Below are positions 1 through 9,817 of a stretch of 64,000 bases of DNA, piece by piece. Location: NCBI RefSeq assembly GCF_009911265.1, contig NZ_QXXA01000011.1, positions 123,650 through 187,649 of the forward strand, written 5' to 3'. The position numbers and the translations under genes were made by a program. This stretch comes from Senegalia massiliensis (GTDB lineage Bacteria; Bacillota; Clostridia; Tissierellales; SIT17). Position 1 is the first letter of the stretch; every line of letters starts with the position of its first letter. The notes under the pieces were generated by a model that ran no database searches, was not told the DNA's origin, and worked only from the letters and a program-made list of their open reading frames with translations.

Positions 1-307
1 CAGCTCCAGTACTTGTAGTTCCAAGTATATTATGACCACACCCATGACCTATGCCTGGAAGTGCATCATATTCAGCTAAATAACTAATAGTCGACCCTTC
101 TTTACCACTATCATAAGTAGCTTTAAATGCTGTATCTATATCTAAATAGTTTTCTTCTACATCAAATCCATGCTTTTTTAATATATCTATATGAGCCTTA
201 CTAGATTTATATTCTTCATATCCTAGCTCAGGATTATCATATATGTATTTACTTAAATCTTTAAGTTCCTTTTCTAAATCTTTTACTATTTTATCAATAC
301 TATTCAT
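1..307 (-). CDS. M20 family amidohydrolase/peptidase, N-terminal part (cut by window start)
   Basis: Translation of the minus strand from the ATG at 305-307 gives about 102 residues that run off the window edge. It contains the M20 metal-site sequence GHGCGHN near residue 91 and an early DNPELGYEEY block, both typical of the AbgB / amidohydrolase branch of M20 enzymes, which hydrolyse amide bonds of N-acyl or peptide-like substrates with two zinc ions. The catalytic C-terminal half lies outside the window, so the substrate cannot be told. It follows the ornithine-racemase-like gene on the same strand but is separated by a hairpin, so co-transcription would need read-through. Confidence 0.8.
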   Translation of the reverse strand, partial: MNSIDKIVKDLEKELKDLSKYIYDNPELGYEEYKSSKAHIDILKKHGFDVEENYLDIDTAFKATYDSGKEGSTISYLAEYDALPGIGHGCGHNILGTTSTGA

Positions 308-378
308 TTATAAATTCTCCTTTCAATTTTAAAATTGTCATATTATTTATTTTACCCTATTTAATATTTTTTAAATTA

Positions 379-409
379 AAAGAACCTTGAATTAAACTCA
401 AAGTTCTTT
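379..409 (-). terminator. Hairpin after the ornithine-racemase-like gene
   Basis: Two 12-base arms, AAAGAACCTTGA and TCAAAGTTCTTT, pair with one G-T wobble around a 7-base loop, just downstream of the stop at 423. The following U-run on the minus strand is imperfect (TTTAATTT), so termination strength is uncertain. Confidence 0.5.
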
Positions 410-422
410 CTATAATTATTAT

Positions 423-1496
423 TTATTTCAAATAATCTTTATATATAAATTGTGATGTCATGGACCTTAATATTGCTACATAATTCAGTTCAAATTCTAA
501 TACGTCGCCTATATCATAATTATTATTTGTATGAGTTAAATCTAATATAATATGATCACTACTTCCTCCTAATATCTCTATATTTTCATCTATAGGCTTC
601 ATCCAATCTAAGTCAATATCTTGTCTTCCTATTGCACATATTGCTCTTATCATATCTCCTTTATCTTCAAATACAGGTACACTACCAAAGGCATCTACAG
701 ATGCAGTACCTATAGGTTTTGAAGGTTTCTTTTTAAGTTCTATTATTTCTGTTTTAAGTTTATATGCATCTATAAATGTATCATCTATTCTAGTATCATT
801 TACTTCTACTGTACCTAGCATTAAAATTGTTCCAAATCTTAATTGATTAACAAAATTAGGCAATTTTCCTTTTTGAATTAAATGTGTACTACTTGAGTTT
901 CCTCCTGATATAGTATTAACTTTTATATCAAACTTTTCCTCTATTTTTGTTTTTAGTCTATTTAATTTTTCTAAATTTTCTTCTGTAGGCATTATCCCAC
1001 CAAAACAAGATAGATTAGTACCAAGTCCTTCAAACTCTACACCCTTTAGTTCTATTATTTTTTCCACTGTTTTTAATGCATCTTCTTCATCAAAAACTCC
1101 TTCTCTTAAATCACCAACATCTATCATAAGTATTATTTTATGTTTTTTACCTATTTTAAGAGATTCTTCAGATAACTTTGTTATAGTTTTAATTTCTGAA
1201 TTTAAGGATATATCTGAGAATTTTACTACATCAGCTGCATTAGATATCATAGGAAGACGAAGTAACATTTTTTCTGCTTTTATATCCTTTAATCCTTTTA
1301 ATGCTTCTATTCTGGATTCACCTATTATTTTTATTCCACCTTCTATTAATGCATTTGCAACTTCAACTGATCCACAAGTAACCTTATTCACTCCTACTAT
1401 TTCCACTCCTATGGATTTACAAATATCAACCATCTTCTTAGTGTTATGAGTGATTTTTCCTAAATCCACTTCAACTCTTGGATACCTTTTTGTCAT
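423..1496 (-). CDS. orr: Ornithine/alanine racemase family PLP enzyme (Orr-like)
   Basis: A 357-residue protein with an alanine-racemase N-terminal fold: the start RYPRVEVDLGKITHNTK followed by a GVNK element carrying the candidate PLP lysine, and a later GGNSSSTH phosphate-binding segment. Length and the N-terminal pattern match the Orr/YhfX branch, whose characterised member interconverts L- and D-ornithine in amino-acid-fermenting clostridia. Substrate here is inferred from family only. I place the start at the ATG at 1494-1496, because a GGGGGAG ribosome binding site sits 8 bases upstream; the frame can be extended to a TTG at 1511, but that codon overlaps the binding site. The enzymes that would use D-ornithine are not in the window; the next gene is an M20 hydrolase. 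Confidence 0.75.
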   Translation of the reverse strand: MTKRYPRVEVDLGKITHNTKKMVDICKSIGVEIVGVNKVTCGSVEVANALIEGGIKIIGESRIEALKGLKDIKAEKMLLRLPMISNAADVVKFSDISLNSEIKTITKLSEESLKIGKKHKIILMIDVGDLREGVFDEEDALKTVEKIIELKGVEFEGLGTNLSCFGGIMPTEENLEKLNRLKTKIEEKFDIKVNTISGGNSSSTHLIQKGKLPNFVNQLRFGTILMLGTVEVNDTRIDDTFIDAYKLKTEIIELKKKPSKPIGTASVDAFGSVPVFEDKGDMIRAICAIGRQDIDLDWMKPIDENIEILGGSSDHIILDLTHTNNNYDIGDVLEFELNYVAILRSMTSQFIYKDYLK

Positions 1497-1540
1497 TTTA
1501 TACTCCCCCAATATTTTAATTTGTTTATATTTAAATTTCT

Positions 1541-3697
1541 TTAAATACCTTTCATTGTAAGTGATACTCTACCTTTTTCTAAATCCACATCAATAACTTT
1601 TACTTTTACACTATCTCCTACTGAAACTATATCCATTGGATTTTTTACATATTTATCACTTAACTGAGATATATGAACTAAACCATCTTGTTTTACTCCA
1701 ATATCTATAAATGCACCAAAATCTACTACATTTCTTACTGTTCCACTTAATATCATTTCAGGTTTTAAGTCTTCCATCTTAAGTACATCTGATCTAAATA
1801 CTGGCTTAGGCATATCTTCCCTTGGATCACGTCCTGGCTTTTCTATTTCTTTTGCTATATCTTTTAGTGTTGGAACTCCTACCTCTAATTCTTCTGCCAA
1901 TTCTTCTATTGAACCATTTTCTATTATCTTAGATTTTATATCTTTAAGTTTTCCACTTTTTATATCTTGTTTTGAATAACCTAATCTATTTATTAATTTC
2001 ATAGTTATATCATAACTTTCAGGATGAACTGAAGTATTATCAAGGGGATTATCTCCTTCTGATATTCTAAGGAATCCTGCACATTGTTCAAAAGTTTTTC
2101 CACCAAGTCTTTTAACTTTTTTAATTTCTTTTCTATTTTTGAATTTTCCTATCTCTTCTCTATATTTTACTATGTTTTTAGATACTGAAGGTGATAAGCC
2201 AGCAACATAGTTGAGAAGTGAAGGTGATGCTGTATTTAAATCTACTCCAACTGTATTAACACAATCTTCTACTACTGATTTAAGAGAATGTGAAAGTTTA
2301 GATTGATTTAAATCATGTTGATATTGACCTACTCCTATACTTTTTGGATCAATTTTTACTAATTCTGCAAGAGGATCTTGAAGTCTTCTACCTATACTTA
2401 TTGCTCCTCTTATAGAAACATCTATATCTGGATATTCTTCAGTTCCAAGTTTAGATGCAGAATATACTGAGGCTCCTGCTTCTGATACAATTGTATAATA
2501 TACCTTTTTTTCTATTTCATTTAACATACTGGATACAATAGCTTCAGTTTCTCTTGAGGCTGTACCATTACCAATTGGAATAATATTTATATCATATTTT
2601 TGTATTATATCTTTCATTATTTTTTTAGATTCTTCCACTCTATTCTGAGGTTCATTTGGATATATAGTAGTATAGTCTAATAATTTTCCTGTTTCATCTA
2701 ATACTGCAATCTTACATCCTGTTCTAAAACTAGGATCAATAGCCATTACTCTTACCCCAGATACCGGTGGTATCATAAGAAGTGGCTTTGTATTTTTTGC
2801 AAATACCTTTATTGCTTCTTCTTCTGCTCTTTCTGTAAGTCTTGATCTTATTTCTCTTTCTATAGATGGAGAAATAAGTCTTTTATAGGAATCTTCTATA
2901 GATTCTATTATAGCAGATTTAAAAATGCTATTTTCATTTGTTATAGTATTCCTTTTTAAATAGTCTAATATTATATCATCTGGAGTTATTAGATTTATCT
3001 TTAATATACCTTCTTTTTCTCCACGGTTTATTGCAAGTATTCTATGATTTGCTATCTTTTTAACTTCTTCATTATATTCATAATACATTTCATATACTGA
3101 GTTTTTATCTTCTTTAGATAATGCTGAAGAAATTACAGATTTATTATACCATACTCCTCTAATATATTTTCTAAAATCCGCATTATCAGATATAATTTCA
3201 GCTATTATATCCTTTGCACCATCTATTGCCTCTTGTGCTGAATTTACTTCTTTTTCTTCATCAATATATTCTTTCGCTATTTCTTCAATGTTTCCAACTT
3301 CTATTTCTTGTTTGAGCATAGTATCAGCTAATAGTTCTAGTCCCTTTTCTTTTGCTTTTGTAGCTCTTGTTCTTCTTTTTTGTTTGAAAGGCCTATATAA
3401 ATCTTCTACTCTTTGTAATTTTTCTGCAGATAATATTTCCTTTTCTAATTCATCTGTAAGTTTTTCTTGTTCATCTATTAAACGAATTACTTCTTCTTTT
3501 CTAGATTCAAGGTTTCTAAGGTAAGTAAGTGATTCATCTAAATCACGTAAAAGTTCATCAGATAATCCTCCTGTAACTTCTTTTCTATATCTTGCTATAA
3601 AAGGTATAGTATTACCTTCATCAATCAAGCTAATAGTATCTTCTACTTGTTTTTTTCTTATATTAAATTCTTTTGCCAGTTTTAATGCTATATCCAT
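1541..3697 (-). CDS. tex: RNA-binding transcription accessory protein Tex
   Basis: The 718-residue product has the full Tex architecture: an N-terminal helical domain with the signature IPFIARYRKE near residue 31, a YqgF/RNase-H-like domain starting at VRVMAIDPSFRTG near residue 315, a helix-hairpin-helix region (NTASPSLLNYVAGL, about 490-560) and a C-terminal S1 domain (about 643-718, SGTVRNVVDFGAFIDIG). Tex proteins bind nucleic acid in the cytoplasm and act on transcription; the exact role is not settled. Family length is roughly 720-780, so this is intact. The start at 3695-3697 has an AGGAGG site 7 bases upstream. The 155-base leader folds extensively (separate entry). The gap to the upstream HAD phosphatase gene has no U-tract terminator, so the two may be co-transcribed. 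Confidence 0.93.
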   Translation of the reverse strand: MDIALKLAKEFNIRKKQVEDTISLIDEGNTIPFIARYRKEVTGGLSDELLRDLDESLTYLRNLESRKEEVIRLIDEQEKLTDELEKEILSAEKLQRVEDLYRPFKQKRRTRATKAKEKGLELLADTMLKQEIEVGNIEEIAKEYIDEEKEVNSAQEAIDGAKDIIAEIISDNADFRKYIRGVWYNKSVISSALSKEDKNSVYEMYYEYNEEVKKIANHRILAINRGEKEGILKINLITPDDIILDYLKRNTITNENSIFKSAIIESIEDSYKRLISPSIEREIRSRLTERAEEEAIKVFAKNTKPLLMIPPVSGVRVMAIDPSFRTGCKIAVLDETGKLLDYTTIYPNEPQNRVEESKKIMKDIIQKYDINIIPIGNGTASRETEAIVSSMLNEIEKKVYYTIVSEAGASVYSASKLGTEEYPDIDVSIRGAISIGRRLQDPLAELVKIDPKSIGVGQYQHDLNQSKLSHSLKSVVEDCVNTVGVDLNTASPSLLNYVAGLSPSVSKNIVKYREEIGKFKNRKEIKKVKRLGGKTFEQCAGFLRISEGDNPLDNTSVHPESYDITMKLINRLGYSKQDIKSGKLKDIKSKIIENGSIEELAEELEVGVPTLKDIAKEIEKPGRDPREDMPKPVFRSDVLKMEDLKPEMILSGTVRNVVDFGAFIDIGVKQDGLVHISQLSDKYVKNPMDIVSVGDSVKVKVIDVDLEKGRVSLTMKGI

Positions 3698-3719
3698 TTA
3701 TTTTCCTCCTAAAATTACT

Positions 3720-3829
3720 GATCCTATAGCTTGCAATTCTACTTATCCATCTTGAAGATAATGTATAAAGAATTGTACAGCTCCTGGATAAGACTACTAT
3801 CCATCAGAAATGAATCTGATTTAGTCTTA
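3720..3829 (-). ncRNA. Candidate structured leader RNA upstream of tex
   Basis: On the minus strand this leader can form two consecutive structures. First, TAAGACTA (3822-3829) pairs with TAGTCTTA (3789-3796) and encloses an ATCAGA/TCTGAT hairpin (3803-3820). Second, ATCC/GGAT (3720-3724 with 3786-3789), AGCT/AGCT (3728-3731 with 3779-3782), AGAATTG/CAATTCT (3734-3740 with 3769-3775) and TTATC/GATAA (3743-3761) stack into one long arm. Base 3789 is shared, so the two domains could be alternative folds. It ends a few bases before the tex ribosome binding site and has no U-run, so it is not an ordinary terminator. I do not recognise it as a known riboswitch class; function is unknown. Confidence 0.4.
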
Positions 3830-3852
3830 CTTTATGTTATTATTATATAGTT

Positions 3853-4653
3853 TTAGGAAGATTTACTCAAATTTATTTTTTCTTTAATTGCTTCTATTAC
3901 CCCATTTTCATCATTAGATTTTGCTATGAAATTAGCATCTTTTTTGAACTCCTCTGGAGCATTTTCCATGGCATAACTATATTTTGCTTCCTTTAGCATT
4001 GGAGTATCATTAAAATAGTCACCAAAAGCCATTGTTTCCTCTTTTTTTATATTAAATTTTTCTTGTATCATCTTGAGTGCTATGCCTTTGTCCGTATCTT
4101 TGCTATATACATCTAACCAAAATTCACCTGATACTGAAACCTTAGCTTTATCCCCAAAATGTGGTGAAAAATATTCGTTATATAGATCTTCAATATTTTC
4201 TGGATGATATACAGCTATTTTTAATATTTCATCATCAATTGTTTCTAAATCATCTACTATTTCATACTCCTTATAATATTTCTCTATTTCATCTATTATT
4301 TCTTTTTTATTAGTATCTAAATAAGCCTTTTTCTTACCAGAAAGCACTAAGTGTGTATTTTCCATATGTTCTATTTTTTTTATAATTTCTTTTACTTGAC
4401 GGTAATTTAATTCTTTAGAATATAATTCTTCCTCTTTGTACATTACCATAGTACCATTATCTGCAATAAATGCCATATCATCAGAATACTCATTAAAATT
4501 TTCTCTTAATTTGTAATATTGCCTTCCGCTTGCTACCACAAATTTTATACCTTTTTCTCTTAACTTTTTAAAAATCTCTGGAAATTCGTCACTGATATTA
4601 CCATCACTTTGAACCAGTGTTCCATCCATATCTGTTGCAATAAGCTTTATCAT
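3853..4653 (-). CDS. Cof-type HAD-superfamily phosphatase
   Basis: A 266-residue cytoplasmic HAD hydrolase of the Cof (type IIB cap) family. The catalytic motif DMDGTL comes right at the N-terminus (nucleophile Asp8, acid/base Asp10), motif II is ASGR, the conserved lysine of motif III lies before MIQEKF, and motif IV is FGDYFNDTPML. Such enzymes remove phosphate from sugar phosphates and similar metabolites; the substrate is not predictable. The ATG at 4651-4653 is preferred because AAGGAAGG lies 8 bases before it; an in-frame GTG at 4662 directly abuts that site. It lies just after the tagatose-phosphate pathway genes, behind a palindromic hairpin, and may be a distal member of that operon. 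Confidence 0.85.
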   Translation of the reverse strand: MIKLIATDMDGTLVQSDGNISDEFPEIFKKLREKGIKFVVASGRQYYKLRENFNEYSDDMAFIADNGTMVMYKEEELYSKELNYRQVKEIIKKIEHMENTHLVLSGKKKAYLDTNKKEIIDEIEKYYKEYEIVDDLETIDDEILKIAVYHPENIEDLYNEYFSPHFGDKAKVSVSGEFWLDVYSKDTDKGIALKMIQEKFNIKKEETMAFGDYFNDTPMLKEAKYSYAMENAPEEFKKDANFIAKSNDENGVIEAIKEKINLSKSS

Positions 4654-4677
4654 TTTATCCACCTTCCTTTTATAGCT

Positions 4678-4707
4678 AAATAGCTGAGGATTAATCCTCA
4701 GCTATTT
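4678..4707 (-). terminator. Perfect 15-bp palindromic hairpin between pfkB-type kinase and HAD gene
   Basis: A perfect inverted repeat (AAATAGCTGAGGATT and its complement) overlaps the kinase stop codon. On the minus strand no good U-run follows, so it may act as an mRNA 3'-end stabiliser or partial terminator rather than a full terminator. Confidence 0.55.
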
Positions 4708-5632
4708 ATATTTTTCTTACTATTATTTTTTTTCTTAATTCATTTACTTTTTCTATGTCGATACTACCTGTTCCTTTTTCCATTGCATTACTCATCCCAC
4801 AAGCATTTGCATATTTTAATACTTCTTGAATATCAAGACCTTTTGAAAAGGAGTATGCAAATCCAGCTACAGAACTATCACCTGAACCTACTGTATTTTT
4901 AATTTTTATTTTTGGTATATCTACTTTAAAATTTCCTTCTTCACCAAAAAAGTACATTCCATTATCTCCAAGTGATACTAAAATATTTTTTGCACCTCTT
5001 CTTAATATTTTATGGGCCGACATCTTTATAGCCTCTTCAGAGTCTAGTTTTATACCAGTTATATTTTCTAATTCTTCTTTGTTTGGTTTTACTAAAAATG
5101 GATTTGACTTTAAATTTTCTAAAAGTACATTTCCACTTGTATCAAGTATTACTTTTTTATTATATTTTTTTGCTATTTCAATTATATCAGAATAAATATT
5201 TATATCTACTCCTTTAGGTAAACTACCTGACATAGCAATAATATCTAATCTCTCTAATTGTAATTCAAATTCTTCTAAAAATTTATGTTTATCTTTTTTT
5301 GATATAACTGGACCTTTTTCTAATATTTCAATATTATCATTATTGTCATCAATTATATTTAAACATGTTCTTGTTGTTCCATTAACAGATGTAAAACTAT
5401 CATTTATACCTAATTTCGATATTTCATTTCTTATAAAATCACCTGTATTCCCACCTAAGAAACCAAATGCAGTTACATCCTCTCCTAAAATTCTTGCTAC
5501 TCTTGAAACATTTAAGCCTTTACCTCCAGCACTAGCCATATAATCCTCTGTTCTTTTTACAGTATTTTTTTCTAAAATGTCTATATTATATCGTCTATCT
5601 ACTGCTGGATTTAATGTGATTGTTCCAATCAT
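4706..5632 (-). CDS. lacC: PfkB-family kinase, probable tagatose-6-phosphate kinase
   Basis: 308 residues with both PfkB signatures: the N-terminal GGKGLNVSRVARILG (from about residue 36) and the C-terminal anion-hole/catalytic NTVGSGDSSVAGFAY (near residue 247, catalytic Asp in GSGDS). This subgroup holds 1-phosphofructokinase (FruK) and tagatose-6-phosphate kinase (LacC), which sequence alone does not separate. Its place in an operon with AgaS, a GalNAc-6-P-type deacetylase and a GatY/KbaY-type aldolase argues for phosphorylation of tagatose-6-phosphate to the 1,6-bisphosphate. It starts 9 bases after the aldolase stop with an AAGGTGAT site. No fructose PTS gene adjoins it, which disfavors FruK. 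Confidence 0.85.
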   Translation of the reverse strand: MIGTITLNPAVDRRYNIDILEKNTVKRTEDYMASAGGKGLNVSRVARILGEDVTAFGFLGGNTGDFIRNEISKLGINDSFTSVNGTTRTCLNIIDDNNDNIEILEKGPVISKKDKHKFLEEFELQLERLDIIAMSGSLPKGVDINIYSDIIEIAKKYNKKVILDTSGNVLLENLKSNPFLVKPNKEELENITGIKLDSEEAIKMSAHKILRRGAKNILVSLGDNGMYFFGEEGNFKVDIPKIKIKNTVGSGDSSVAGFAYSFSKGLDIQEVLKYANACGMSNAMEKGTGSIDIEKVNELRKKIIVRKI

Positions 5633-5641
5633 TTTATCACC

Positions 5642-6496
<855 letters not shown>

Positions 6497-7651
6497 CTAC
6501 ATCTTCCTTTCGTAAACAATGTTACCTTCTACTATAGTCATATATATATTAAATTCATCATCTATTATAGTGATATTTGCTTTCTTATTTTGTTTTATAC
6601 TACCTACTTCATCATCTATTCCTATAGCTTTTGCTGGTATAATTGATGCAAGTCTTATAGCTTCATATAGATCTATACCAGTGGCTTTTTTTATATTTTT
6701 TACTCCATTTTTAATCTTAAGAGTACTTCCTGCAAGTGAGCCATATTCAGTTCTAGCTATAGAATTTTTTACATTTACTTTTAATTCTCCTAAAGAATAT
6801 TCTCCATCTTCAAGTCCACCAGCTCTCATACAATCACTTATAAGATATAATTTATCATTTTTCTTTAATCTATAGAGTATTCTCATAACTGCTGGATTAA
6901 CATGAATATTATCTGCTATTAATTCTGCATATATATTTTCACTATCCATTATTGCCCCTACTACACCAGGCTCTCTATGATGAAGTCCTGTCATACCATT
7001 AAAAGTATGCACACCAATTTGTGCCCCATTTTTTATAGCTTCTATGGTCTGTTCATAAGTTGCATTTGTATGACCTATTGATGTTTCAATACCTTTTTCT
7101 TTTAAATATTTAATAATTTCTTCTGAATTCTCTTTTTCTGGAGCTATTGTTACAACTTTAAGTGTATTCTTAGATATCTCAATAAGTTTTTTTATCTCAT
7201 CTAATTTAAGTTCTCTCATAAAGTTTACTGGGTGAGCTCCTTTATGCTCTTCAGTTAAATATGGTCCTTCCAAATATGTTCCTAAAACCTCTGCACCTGT
7301 TAGTCCTTTGTCTTTAGCTTTAACTACATTTTCCATAGCCTTTTCTATTTTTTCCATAGGTGCTGTAAGTGTTGTAGCTAAAAATGAAGTTACACCATTT
7401 TCAGCAAGATATTTAGATATATTGTCCAAAGAATTATAATCAGCATCCATAACATCATATCCATTTGCTCCATGGATATGAAGGTCTATTAATCCTGGAA
7501 TAACCTTTAATTCTCCTACATCTATAACATTTACTCTTTCATCATTTTGTTTTGATATTTTTTCTATTTTTCCATGGTTTATAATAATATATCCATCTTC
7601 TAAAATATTATCTTCAGTATATATTTGTTTTGCTTTTATAGCATATTTCAT
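6497..7651 (-). CDS. nagA: N-acetylhexosamine-6-phosphate deacetylase (NagA/AgaA)
   Basis: 384 residues of the amidohydrolase superfamily. Metal- and substrate-site motifs are in order: HIHGANGYD near residue 59, EGPYL near 129, GHTNATYEQ near 194, HTFNGMTGLHHREPG near 216, and the catalytic Asp in ISDCMRAGG. It removes acetate from GlcNAc-6-phosphate or GalNAc-6-phosphate. NagA and AgaA do not differ clearly in sequence; with AgaS and the tagatose branch here, GalNAc-6-phosphate is the likely substrate. It sits between the PTS IIA gene (9-base gap) and the aldolase (no gap). Its AAGGTGAT site overlaps the IIA stop. Confidence 0.9.
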   Translation of the reverse strand: MKYAIKAKQIYTEDNILEDGYIIINHGKIEKISKQNDERVNVIDVGELKVIPGLIDLHIHGANGYDVMDADYNSLDNISKYLAENGVTSFLATTLTAPMEKIEKAMENVVKAKDKGLTGAEVLGTYLEGPYLTEEHKGAHPVNFMRELKLDEIKKLIEISKNTLKVVTIAPEKENSEEIIKYLKEKGIETSIGHTNATYEQTIEAIKNGAQIGVHTFNGMTGLHHREPGVVGAIMDSENIYAELIADNIHVNPAVMRILYRLKKNDKLYLISDCMRAGGLEDGEYSLGELKVNVKNSIARTEYGSLAGSTLKIKNGVKNIKKATGIDLYEAIRLASIIPAKAIGIDDEVGSIKQNKKANITIIDDEFNIYMTIVEGNIVYERKM

Positions 7652-7660
7652 ATTATCACC

Positions 7661-8086
7661 TTATATCCCGTCATCTTCATCCTGTTGTTTTTGCTTTTTC
7701 TTCATTTCAAAAGTTACTATTTGTTTTTTTCCTACTTCCATTGCTCTATTTTTAAGCTCTAATAAATCTACATTTTCTCTATCAAATAATATTTCCATTA
7801 TCATTGGTACATTTGTACCTGCTATTACTTCAATATCATCATGTTCCATTGATAGTTCTACTGCCATTTTAAAAGGAGAACCTCCTGGAATATCTGTAAA
7901 TATTAAAGTGCCTTCTGTATTCATATTTTCTATTTTTTCTTTTAAATTATTTTTTAAATCTTCTGTAGAATGATTTTCTAGAAAATCTACAGTAGCTACA
8001 TTTTCTTGTTTACCTGCTACAAGTTCTATAACCGAATTTATCCCTTTAGCAAATTCACCATGACCTGTTATTATTAAACCTATCAT
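7661..8086 (-). CDS. agaF: PTS mannose-family IIA component
   Basis: 141 residues of the mannose/sorbose-type IIA fold. The phosphoryl-accepting histidine is His9 in LIITGHGEF, with the supporting IFTDIPGGSPF loop near residue 67. It takes phosphate from HPr in the cytoplasm and hands it to IIB. The C-terminus is a short charged tail (KKKQKQQDEDD). It is separated from the IID gene by a 31-base palindrome but is otherwise in the same operon; specificity for GalNAc is inferred from the linked catabolic genes. Confidence 0.88.
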   Translation of the reverse strand: MIGLIITGHGEFAKGINSVIELVAGKQENVATVDFLENHSTEDLKNNLKEKIENMNTEGTLIFTDIPGGSPFKMAVELSMEHDDIEVIAGTNVPMIMEILFDRENVDLLELKNRAMEVGKKQIVTFEMKKKQKQQDEDDGI

Positions 8087-8106
8087 TTTTTATCTCCTTT
8101 CATTTA

Positions 8107-8137
8107 AAATATGGAAGACCAGTGGTCTTCCATATTT
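8107..8137 (-). other. Intercistronic hairpin between PTS IID and IIA genes
   Basis: A perfect 15-bp stem (AAATATGGAAGACCA and its complement) with a one-base centre. No U-run follows on the minus strand; the IIA ribosome binding site comes 10 bases later. It is more likely a processing or stability element, or a partial terminator, than a full stop. Confidence 0.6.
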
Positions 8138-8148
8138 AATTATGTTTA

Positions 8149-8991
8149 TTAAAATAATCCTAAATATTGTCCTGCTACACCAAATACTACTGTTATTCCA
8201 ATAAGAGCAAGTGGTGACCAACCTTTTTTAAGTAAATAATACATTAAAAATGCATAGCCAAGTGGAAGCATTTTTGGCATTATTTGATCTAGTACACCTT
8301 CTTGAAGATTAACTTCTGCTTCTCCTGCTTTTATTACTACATCTAATGATAAATTGATGTATGAAGCAATTAATGCACCTACAACTGTAAGTCCAAGTAT
8401 TGAAGCAGCTCTTGAAACTAATTTTGTACTTTCTTTTAAAATTCCTATTGAGTTAACTCCGGTTCTATAACCATAATGCATTAAACCAAATCTAAGTCCA
8501 AAATGAACAATATTAAACATTATAAGGAATATTATAGGCCCTGCCACACTACCATCTATAGCAAGTGAAGCACCAATACCAGCACTAATTGGTAATAAAG
8601 TTAACCAGAATAATGCATCTCCTATTCCTCCAAGAGGTCCCATTGTAGCTACTTTTATACCTCTTATTGTTTCAGTATCATTTTTATTTCCTTCCATTGC
8701 TGCAACTATTCCCATTACAAATGTTACAAGGAATGGATGAGTATTGAAAAATTCCAAATGCATTTTCATTGATTTTGATAAATCTTCTTTTTTCTTATGA
8801 ATTTTTTCAAGTGCTGGAGCCATTGAATATAGCCAACCACCAGCTTGCATTCTTTCATAGTTAAATGATGCTTGTAAAAGTAATGATCTCCAAGCCATTT
8901 TATTTAAGTCTTTTTTATCTAATTTTACAGGTGTCTGATCTTCATATTCTGGATTAACAACTAATTCTTCTTTATTAACATTAGATTCCAT
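8149..8991 (-). CDS. agaE: PTS mannose-family IID component
   Basis: 280 residues matching the ManZ/AgaD IID family: an N-terminal cytoplasmic part with KKDLNKMAWRSLLLQASFNYERMQ, the conserved GPLGGIGDALFW segment near residue 115 and C-terminal membrane helices. With IIC it forms the membrane channel for the sugar. An ATG further upstream would add 21 residues, but the true start is the ATG at 8989-8991, which has GAGGAGG nine bases before it. That start overlaps the end of the IIC gene by 11 bases, indicating translational coupling. Confidence 0.9.
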   Translation of the reverse strand: MESNVNKEELVVNPEYEDQTPVKLDKKDLNKMAWRSLLLQASFNYERMQAGGWLYSMAPALEKIHKKKEDLSKSMKMHLEFFNTHPFLVTFVMGIVAAMEGNKNDTETIRGIKVATMGPLGGIGDALFWLTLLPISAGIGASLAIDGSVAGPIIFLIMFNIVHFGLRFGLMHYGYRTGVNSIGILKESTKLVSRAASILGLTVVGALIASYINLSLDVVIKAGEAEVNLQEGVLDQIMPKMLPLGYAFLMYYLLKKGWSPLALIGITVVFGVAGQYLGLF

Positions 8992-9748
8992 CAGTATATA
9001 CCTCCTCACTAGGTGGTGGTGTATTACCTTTATTTTTACCATTATAGAAATCATACATTGCTATTGCAGCTCCTATAAGTGCTACTGCAAGGATTGGTAA
9101 TTCTAAATAAGCAACAAGTACAAAACCTATAATTAAAAATGCTACATATTGAGTCTTAAACATTATTTTAAGAAGTAATGCAAAACCTATTGCTGGCATC
9201 ATTCCACCTGCAGTAGATAATCCATCTATAAATGTTTGTGGTAACATATTTACAACTGATTCTGCAGTGTCTGCTCCAAAGTAAATAGGTAAAAATACAA
9301 CTATGAAGTATGATACGAATAATATTGCAAGTCCTAAATAATTAATTTTGTCAATACCTTTTAAATTAGCTTTTTCTGCATATTCATCTGCTTTATGCAT
9401 TACAGGTGAGAATGCTGTAAATAATAATGTTATTCCTGCTTGTGCTGCCACTGCAAATGGTACAGCTATACCAACTGCCACTGATGGTTCTTGATTTGCA
9501 AGTATTGCAAAAGATGCACCAATTATACCGCCTACAACAACATTTGGTGGTTGAGCTCCTGCAAGTGGTGCCATTCCCATCCAAACAAGTTCTAACATAC
9601 CGCCTGTTATAAGTCCTGTTTGAACATCTCCAAGTATAAGACCTACTACAAGTCCTGATACTAATGGTCTGTGAATATGTGTAAGACCATTAAAAAGGTC
9701 AATACCAGCTATTCCAGCCCAAAGTGCTAAAAGTAAAGCATCTAACAT
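8981..9748 (-). CDS. agaW: PTS mannose-family IIC component
   Basis: 255 residues, multi-pass membrane protein of the ManY/AgaC family. The N-terminal FNGLTHIHRPLVSG and the GLVVGLILGDVQTGLITGG segment are characteristic of the sugar-translocating IIC subunit, followed by the loop MAPLAGAQPPNVVVGG. It pairs with the IID product, whose gene overlaps its end by 11 bases. The start has a perfect AAGGAGGT site. The N-terminus is hydrophobic throughout with no cleavable signal. Confidence 0.9.
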   Translation of the reverse strand: MLDALLLALWAGIAGIDLFNGLTHIHRPLVSGLVVGLILGDVQTGLITGGMLELVWMGMAPLAGAQPPNVVVGGIIGASFAILANQEPSVAVGIAVPFAVAAQAGITLLFTAFSPVMHKADEYAEKANLKGIDKINYLGLAILFVSYFIVVFLPIYFGADTAESVVNMLPQTFIDGLSTAGGMMPAIGFALLLKIMFKTQYVAFLIIGFVLVAYLELPILAVALIGAAIAMYDFYNGKNKGNTPPPSEEVYTDGI

Positions 9749-9774
9749 ATAATTACCTCCTTATTTTTTAATGT

Positions 9775-9812
9775 CTAAGAGCTATAGAGCTTGAAAGCTC
9801 AATAACTCTTAG
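9775..9812 (-). other. Intercistronic hairpin between PTS IIB and IIC genes
   Basis: A 38-base imperfect palindrome (CTAAGAG outer arm, AGCTT inner arm, two mismatches) lies between the IIB stop and the IIC ribosome binding site. No U-run follows the stem on the minus strand. Probably an mRNA segment-stability hairpin. Confidence 0.5.
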
Positions 9813-9817
9813 AAAAT

